The translations under genes were made by a program, and so were the position numbers. From positions 62,001-126,000 of the forward strand of contig JADNYV010000091.1 of assembly GCA_015501055.1 (NCBI GenBank): a stretch of DNA of 64,000 bases. The letters are read 5' to 3'. A model generated the notes under the pieces. That model searched no databases and was not told the DNA's origin. It worked only from the letters and a program-made list of their open reading frames with translations. How positions within the stretch are numbered: the stretch's first letter is position 1; every line of letters begins with the position of its first letter. This stretch comes from Mucidula mucida. Taxonomy: Eukaryota; Basidiomycota; Agaricomycetes; Agaricales; Physalacriaceae. This document shows positions 58,041 through 64,000 of the stretch, in pieces.

Positions 58041-59677
58041 ATGTCTTCCGCTGAAGACGACCACATCGACTCCACGCTATCAAGTCTATTCTTCTTACGA
58101 GAAGCGCACGGAAATATGGCTTCATGCGCCAGTGAACACATCGTCGACGGGCCGCCTCTTATCTGTTGCGACTTCAATTGCCGCCATTTGTGTTCGTAAG
58201 CCAGAGAGCGAAGTCTTCGCGTGCTCCCTCGCCATTGCTAGTGGCTCCTTGGACATATACCTAGCAGAGAATCATACAATCGATTCAGCGACCTCTGCAT
58301 ATCTTAATGGAATCCTCACTCGCCTGGTCGACATATCTGAAGAGCAACGAAATGCTTCTCCGCCCTTCAACGATAATTCTTTCACCGAGAACGTCATGGC
58401 TATACTTTCGGACGCGCTCCAGTTCACGCTGCCCAAATTTCTCCACTCAATTTCTAGACATGATCACGACTGGGACGCACGCATGGCACAGATTGAGAAG
58501 TTGGATTTAACGGTTAACGAGAGGTCTGCATTTGCAGAACTAAAAGAAAGGATTTGGCATGTTTTCGCATTTGCCGACGAGTATGCGTTACAGCCCTCCG
58601 ACCGAATCCTTAGGATGTTGGCCACAAGCCTGTGCCGCCTCCATGCCTTCGTTTTTGAACTCCCGCACAAAGATATCGTTGCTACAACACTTCAAACAAT
58701 CGATTATACCTTGCCATTTAACGTCCAAGCTGTGATGGCCGAGGACTTGGATCCAGCGGACACGTCACCACAAGGCAGATATCAATACTATCCGTTACAG
58801 CGAGGCTTGTCAAACTGAAATCTACCTATCCAGGCTTTTCTCTGACGCGCTATATAGCGCGTATGCTTGGCATCCTGGTCCACGTGATAAGACTAGTAAT
58901 CTCGCCGACGTACAAAGACCTTTTCACCCGTTCAAGGCCACCAATCATCCACTATCTCACGCCCGTCCCAAAATCTGTTGGCATTGATACGGGTGCTGCT
59001 TTGCGGTTTCTCGATGACAGCCCCAACAACTCATCGACTGTTACTTCATTACCAAGCAAGACCTTTCTATCTGTCGATGACACCATTCATCAAATCGAAG
59101 AATGTCCCCATGCTGAGCTCACCTTGTTTCGGCGTCTTCTTATGGATGCGTTACAAGGAGCGCCGGGAGGGCTGTCGGCATACTGGGTTATCGGGAGCTC
59201 AAAGTTGATGTGTGCGGATGTTACGCCACAATCGCCAGAGCATACCCAAAAGTTCTCCGAGCCTTACGGGTCAGGACACTGGTCAATTCTATTTCGTCCT
59301 GGTTTAACTCCTCGATATTCACTTCTTTTTAGAAACCGTTTCTCGTGCAGGGTTCTCATGGAAAATTAGATGCACCGTGGATTCCTCCAAACCTTTCAGA
59401 CTTGGATGAACTCGTAGGTTTTGATTTTGAGAGGAAAATCAAAATGCAACTCTGGATATCTTGAAAGACATTTGTTGACTCTCGTAACTCGCGTCGTATC
59501 TCCAGTGGCAGCTCGGACACAGCATTTGAGGAAAAGTGGCATTATTCAAGAGTAGGTCCCTTGCTCTCGTTATTGCTCAGCAAGACTAACTGGTTTCTAG
59601 CCGCCGAAGATGAATTAGACTACGAACAGACCATGGCAGAGATTCATGCACGTTACAATGCGAGAAACGCATCATAG
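58041..59677 (+). CDS. OTT_1508-like deaminase-fold protein, basidiomycete family
   Basis: Protein of about 480 residues. Start MSSAEDDHIDSTLSSLFFLR at 58,041, joined (58-base intron, about 58,140-58,197, tentative) to a helical region (SEVFACSLAIASGSLDIYLA, AFAELKERIWHVFAFADEYA). After an intron near 58,830 come PPIIHYLTPVPKSVGIDTGA and the zinc-deaminase signature: CPHAELTLFRRLL, then YWVIGSSKLMCAD, then QGSHGKLDAPWIPP. In the fungal OTT_1508-type family these correspond to HxE, SKLxCxxC and the HGK motif. The second Cys appears only if one T is added near 59,220 (GATGTTAC to GATTGTTAC), giving SKLMCADCYATIARAYP. The end EQTMAEIHARYNARNAS is at 59,677. Deaminase chemistry is inferred from the fold; the substrate is unknown. 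Confidence 0.6.
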
Positions 59678-59944
59678 TTGTTAAATCAGAGTATTTTACG
59701 CAAATCTCAAGTGCTCTTGATACCGGAAACCATCACTGTATCCTCATGGCGAAAAGATCGTTAGACTGAGCGAAGAAAATTCGCCTCGACGTGCGATGGT
59801 GAGTTTCTCCCGGGAATTAGGGAGAAAGTGGCGATAAGGCTGAGAGTGAACGCAAGAAAGTGATGATGCAGACACCTAACACCAGCGTACTCAGTATCGG
59901 AGACAGGGAGGGCTAGCTGAATAATGAGATCTACGATGTCCAGC
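59678..59944. other. Intergenic
   Basis: Short region between the deaminase-like gene and the pseudogene. Nothing recognised. Confidence 0.5.
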
Positions 59945-60172
59945 TTGCCATCTACACCCGAAAGTTCATGGATGTCTGAGCGATATGGTGGGAGACCCTT
60001 GACCTTGGCCAGAATGGTATCATAGTTGCCGAGCATTTCAGAGTTGTCGATACTCCGCCAGCCCCCGACAGCGGCGAGACGGCGTCTCCGCATTACCGAT
60101 AACAACAATTGTATTATTAATTGCCGCCACAGAAGTGACGAGGAAAGGAGCCTCTATAGGTAGCAAACTCGA
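59945..60172 (-). pseudogene. Decayed duplicate of the acidic-tract secreted protein gene
   Basis: On the minus strand the remnant contains INNTIVVIGNAETPSRR, matching the segment after the signal peptide of the 56,721-57,619 gene, then soon after NYDTILAKVKGL and SGVDGK, matching its C-terminus. The middle exons and the whole Asp/Glu tract are absent. The ATG has become GTG (AATGTTCC to AGTGTTCG), and an in-frame stop (CTA TAG) lies in the former signal peptide. The surrounding promoter is also duplicated. Confidence 0.75.
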
Positions 60173-60505
60173 ACACTAGTTATTATGAGGGACAAAGACT
60201 GGAGAGTGTGTTATGGCGACCGTTTCGCAAAGAGAGTCCTATATATACGCATATCGTCTACTATGAAGTCAATGTACTTTGAGCGGAGCAAGTGCAAAGG
60301 CGTGATAGAGCTAGGCAGTCCTCGACGTCGACCGCATTCTCGACAATACAATGCAGACGGTGAAGGATTCTTCTATAGCCGCTAATAGAAAGAGTCGGGG
60401 ATAAAGCGGATTCCAGGATTGAAGCACATCTCCGGTTGATCCTGCTAGCACGTTGAACCCCACAATCCAGAGAAGATCCAGACACTAATCATGGGTTACG
60501 TACCA
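60080..60505. repeat. Direct duplication, copy B
   Basis: Second copy of the block at 57,510-57,935, about 2.57 kb downstream and same orientation, with many substitutions and short indels, so it is not very recent. Confidence 0.75.
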
Positions 60506-60830
60506 TCAAGATTTTCCCGCCCTCTTGGAACAAAAGCGGCGATTTGCAAGCCCACGGTTACCGGAGATGAAGAGAACCAAAAAAACTTGAACCTACTAAT
60601 TAAGCGCTAAGCTTCGTCAATTACACAGTTGGGCCGTTGCATTAGGCCCATATTTTGAGCCTAACCCGTACGAAGCCATGTCTGGCCCCACCTCCCGTCC
60701 TTCTTTTTCTTACACCTTAGGTAAAACAATGTGTACCCCAAGACAACGAGTGAAGCATCTCTTCGGGCGCTGATCCTCCGGGAAGGCAAAAAAAGGACCT
60801 CCAGCTTCCCCAATCTGCGAGCTCACCACG
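60173..60830. other. Intergenic, includes duplicated block B and promoter of sedolisin gene
   Basis: About 660 bases upstream of the protease gene. No other gene supported. Confidence 0.45.
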
Positions 60831-63261
60831 ATGCGCATCGGTATTGTCGCTGCTGCTGCTGCACTCCTCGTCGCCGGAACTGTACTAGCCTCTCCGGCGT
60901 ATGTCATCCACGAAAACCTCAAACAGCCTTCGGGCTACGAAAAGTCGCACCAGCCCGACCCAGAAACAAAATTTTCCTTGCGCATTTATCTGACGCAGAC
61001 CAACCTCCATCTCCTCCCAACATGGCTCATGAACGTATCTCATCCAGATTCACCGTACTATGGAAAGCACTGGGAGCCGCAACAGGTCGCGGACGCGTTC
61101 CACAATGGCGAAGGAATTGACGAGGTGCGCAAGTGGCTTGTCACGAGCGGGTTCGATGCCTCCAGAGTGGTCGTTGGTCGAAATGCAGGCTGGGTAGGTG
61201 TCAAGGATACGACGGTCAGCGAGGCGGAAGAACTCCTCAAGTGCGAGTATTGGGTGTACGATGGACCCGATGGACAACACACTGGTAAATTTGAGGGTTG
61301 TCCGTCTATTCCTAACACACGCTGAGAATCCAAGCAGCCATGACCCAATATTCAGTTCCTGCAAATGTCGCTGGCCACATTGACTTTGTTCTGAACACAC
61401 CGCCACCCCAGCGCAAGGGTAGAATACAGCCCGTATCCACGGTAAAAGAAGTTGGCCAAGCGAATATCACTCAGATTCTAAAACAGCTGGATGACTGCAC
61501 CACACATACCACGCCTGTCTGCTTGCGAGCGTTGTATGGTATCATATACGAGCCCGCGGCAGTAGAAAAGAACTCCTACGGAATTGGTATGGTTCTCCCT
61601 TCGCTAACTGCAGCATCTAACGTTTAATGCCAGTCGAATACACGCCACAAGCATTCGTCCAATCTGACCTAGACGACTTCTTCGGCAACTTCTCCGCAGA
61701 CGAGGGCTTCTATCGCGGCCTGTCACCAATTGTCGTGGGGATCGACGGAGGATTTGTCCAGACCAACTCTCGCAGCTTCAATTACAATGGCGAGTCCAAT
61801 TTGGACCTCCAGTACGGAATGGAAATAGTTTCGAGTAAACAGCCGGTCACGCTTTACCAAGTCGGAGATCTGCAGATAGGTGAGTATTTCAGGAGATTGT
61901 GCTTTGTAGGACTGACAAGGGGTAGGCGCGTCATTCAACAACTTCCTGGACGCACTGGACGCGTCCTTTTGCGGAGGAGATGATCCGAATTACGACGCGA
62001 TATACCCGGATTCGAACACTGGGGGCTACACGGGTAGGTCTTCGTAAGAGGACATCTGTTGGAAAGCTAACTTGTCTTAGGTCCGCCTGATTGCGGTACG
62101 AGCAAGCCAGCGAATGTGATTTCCACGTCGTACGGTTACAATGAGGCTGAACTGAGCGCCAAATATATGGAACGGCAGTGTTTGGAATACGGTAAGCCGT
62201 GGCGAAATCAATGTGCAATGATGAGATTGACGATCGTTCAGCGAAGCTCGGACTGATGGGCGTCACCGTTCTATATTCCTCTGGAGATTCCGGTGTCGCA
62301 GGTCAGTTGAGGCGCAGCTCAAAGTACAAAAAAGACACTGACTCGACAAAGGGAATGATAACCTATGTCTTGATGACCATGGTAAGATCCTTGAGCTCTA
62401 CGACACTGCCGGATATCGCTGAGGCTTCAGATAGGTTACGAAACGTATCGAGGGAAGCGTTTCAATCCGTCGTTTCCCAGCAGCTGCCCTTGGGTCACTA
62501 GTGTCGGTGCGACGATGGTTACCTCGCACCCACCATATCCCAACTCGCAGGAATCCTCGAATGCGACAACACCCTCGCCAGACAATGTGCGTTACGTCGA
62601 ACAAGCATGCGAAAAAGTCATCTACAGCGGCGGAGGCTTTTCAAACGTTTTCCCTATGCCGAGTTATCAGAGCACCCTCGTCAACGACTATCTCAAAACC
62701 TATTCATCTAGCGTACAGTATGGCAGCGCTCCCGGATATCGGTGGAATAACACGGGGGTATGTCTAGTTCCGTCCGACGAGCAGGCTGCAATCTGACTAG
62801 CGCAAAACATAGACACGCGCGTATCCTGATATCTCCGCGAATGGGTTAGTTTAGTCTCCGTTTTCCACGTAGATAGAGGAGCTGATGATTGTGGCAGAGC
62901 AAATTATGTCGTCGCGGTTAATGGCCAATTTAGCTTGGTCTATGGAACATCGGCATCCGCACCCGTTGTGGGAGGCATCTTTACTCTAATCAACGACGCC
63001 CGGATCGCGAATGGAAAAACGCCTGTAGGATTCGTCAATCCATCGGTCTGTTCGGTTTCTTTGAAAGTGAGACGAGCGAGCTTACCTTTATTATCAAAGC
63101 TGTATCATTCTTCGTTCAAGAACGCGTTGCATGACATCACAGCCGGAGGCAATCCAGGATGCGGTACAGGCGGGTTCAGAGCAGTTCCGGGCTGGGATCC
63201 AGTAACGGGGATGGGCACACCAAGCTTTGCCGCAATGATGGACCGTTGGGCGAACATGTGA
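60831..63261 (+). CDS. Sedolisin family tripeptidyl-peptidase (S53), secreted
   Basis: Secreted acid serine-carboxyl protease with a pro-domain, used to degrade external protein. Signal peptide MRIGIVAAAAALLVAGTVLA; pro-domain LTQTNLHLLPTWLMNVSHPD, SPYYGKHWEPQQVADAFHN. The catalytic domain begins after VGQANITQILKQLDD and has the Glu/Asp pair in GESNLDLQYGMEI, the Asp/oxyanion region LGLMGVTVLYSSGDSGVAG, CPWVTSVGATMV, the Ser motif in VYGTSASAPVVGGIFTLIND, and the calcium site near ALHDITAGGNPGCGTGGFRA with GWDPVTGMGTP. About nine introns splice in frame, including one that gives GNDNLCLDDHG-YETYRGKRFNPSF near 62,340-62,470. Complete to the stop at 63,261. Confidence 0.93.
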
Positions 63262-63840
63262 AGGGCGTATGCGTCCTGGAGAATGCTGACATGATGTTGT
63301 GTTATCATACGAATGCTGCTAAAATTCTGTTCTAACTCGTTTTATATCCAAAGCGCGGTGGAGATCTCTCCGCACGTTCCTGTGGCATTTTCGACTTTGT
63401 CAAGCTGATGTCAGGTTGATATTGGGACATATCATAGCGCGACAGTCGCGTTGACCTCGCCAATGACATGCTGGATGTGAGAGATGATGACGACCAAACA
63501 CGAGCAATCAAATTCACAACCTCTCGTCTACCGTGACCTTTTTTTGACCCTCTTCAATCTAGCTATGCCGACTTTCAAGGACATTCTTGTGCTGTTGTTC
63601 TTTGTCTTGTAACGCATAGTAACTGTATACCTTCAAGTTGACGGCGAACTCTTCTACGATTACCCCACTTGTCTAGTCTGTGTGGCGATGATCACCCCAT
63701 CTTGGTCGGCACGGGCTTTCTCGCTCTCCCCTCCGCCTAGACTTTGGAGCCGTACATAGCTCCGAAATTGCTCCCATGTCAGCGCTAATATAAATTGGGA
63801 TGGCCTAGCACTTGCTGGCTCCTCAATTCTCCCTCGACTC
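63262..63840. other. Intergenic
   Basis: About 580 bases between the protease and the desaturase gene; promoter of the latter expected. No other gene supported. Confidence 0.45.
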
Positions 63841-64000
63841 ATGCTTTGGTACCAGATATTCCAAGACGGGCCTGAATACGAACGGCGGAGGGCACAAGGG
63901 ACTTTTCGTCCTGCCGATATCAAGCTCAAGGACTTGCACGATGCAGTACCTAAGCACCTCTTCGAGCGGTCTACACTCCGCAGTCTGCTCTATATCGCGA
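63841..64000 (+). CDS. Delta-12 fatty acid desaturase-like protein (5' end only)
   Basis: Open from ATG 63,841 to the window edge: YERRRAQGTFRPADIKLKDL, then HDAVPKHLFERSTLRSLLYI. This is the conserved N-terminal lead of basidiomycete oleate delta-12 desaturases (LKxxHDAVPxHLFxRS). The His-box motifs and membrane helices would lie beyond the window. No in-frame ATG was found upstream, so 63,841 is the likely start. Delta-12 versus omega-3 specificity cannot be judged. Confidence 0.7.
   Translation, partial: MLWYQIFQDGPEYERRRAQGTFRPADIKLKDLHDAVPKHLFERSTLRSLLYIA

Overview
This window is nuclear DNA from a filamentous basidiomycete, most likely an Agaricomycete. Genes lie on both strands, 0.1-1.5 kb apart, and are cut by many short introns (about 45-65 bases). 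Characteristic families include a sedolisin protease, a laccase-family protein, secreted FAD oxidases, glutaminase A, a C2H2 factor, an F-box protein and a short Cys-rich protein starting Met-Cys. One nuclear tRNA-Ser(AGA) is present. No bacterial operons, phage, CRISPR arrays or rRNA were seen.

Layout. 0-6 kb: a vacuolar M20 carboxypeptidase cut by the left edge, and the first membrane-anchored glutaminase A (GtaA1). 6-13 kb: ETF-ubiquinone oxidoreductase, histidinol phosphatase, a 75-residue Cys-rich protein and a URC4/DUF1688 pyrimidine-catabolism protein. 13-18 kb: a SUT-type sugar symporter divergent from a monocarboxylate-type MFS transporter. 18-24 kb: a large disordered membrane protein, thymidylate synthase, a lineage-specific protein and tRNA-Ser. 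24-27.5 kb: a second glutaminase A (GtaA2) in inverted orientation to the first. 28-38 kb: C2H2 factor, small protein, F-box protein, mitochondrial FtsJ rRNA methyltransferase and a Ser/Pro-rich protein. 38-47 kb: three oxidoreductases, namely a laccase-fold protein without most copper ligands, a secreted FAD oxidase and an aldehyde dehydrogenase. 48-50 kb: a secreted tandem-repeat Cys-rich precursor. 50-56 kb: FAN1-like nuclease, mitochondrial ribosomal protein bL28m and SEC61 alpha. 56-64 kb: a secreted acidic-tract protein with a decayed duplicate, an OTT_1508-type deaminase-like protein, a sedolisin, and the 5' end of a delta-12 fatty acid desaturase.

Most genes are ordinary housekeeping or nutrition genes with no operon-like logic. 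The strongest candidate for something undescribed is the gene at 48,366-49,745. It has a signal peptide followed by five near-identical 4-Cys domains. Each domain ends in Arg-Arg and is followed by a run of X-Ala/X-Pro/X-Val dipeptides, the layout expected for Kex2 cleavage plus dipeptidyl-aminopeptidase trimming. Every repeat is interrupted at the same residue by a phase-0 intron. Second is a laccase-like protein whose copper motifs L1, L2 and L4 are replaced. Third is a FAN1 homologue with altered nuclease residues.

Caution: about ten genes, including conserved housekeeping ones, show single-base frame breaks that are mostly repaired by one more base in a short homopolymer. This looks like an assembly error pattern, so individual frameshifts here should not be read as pseudogenes without checking.
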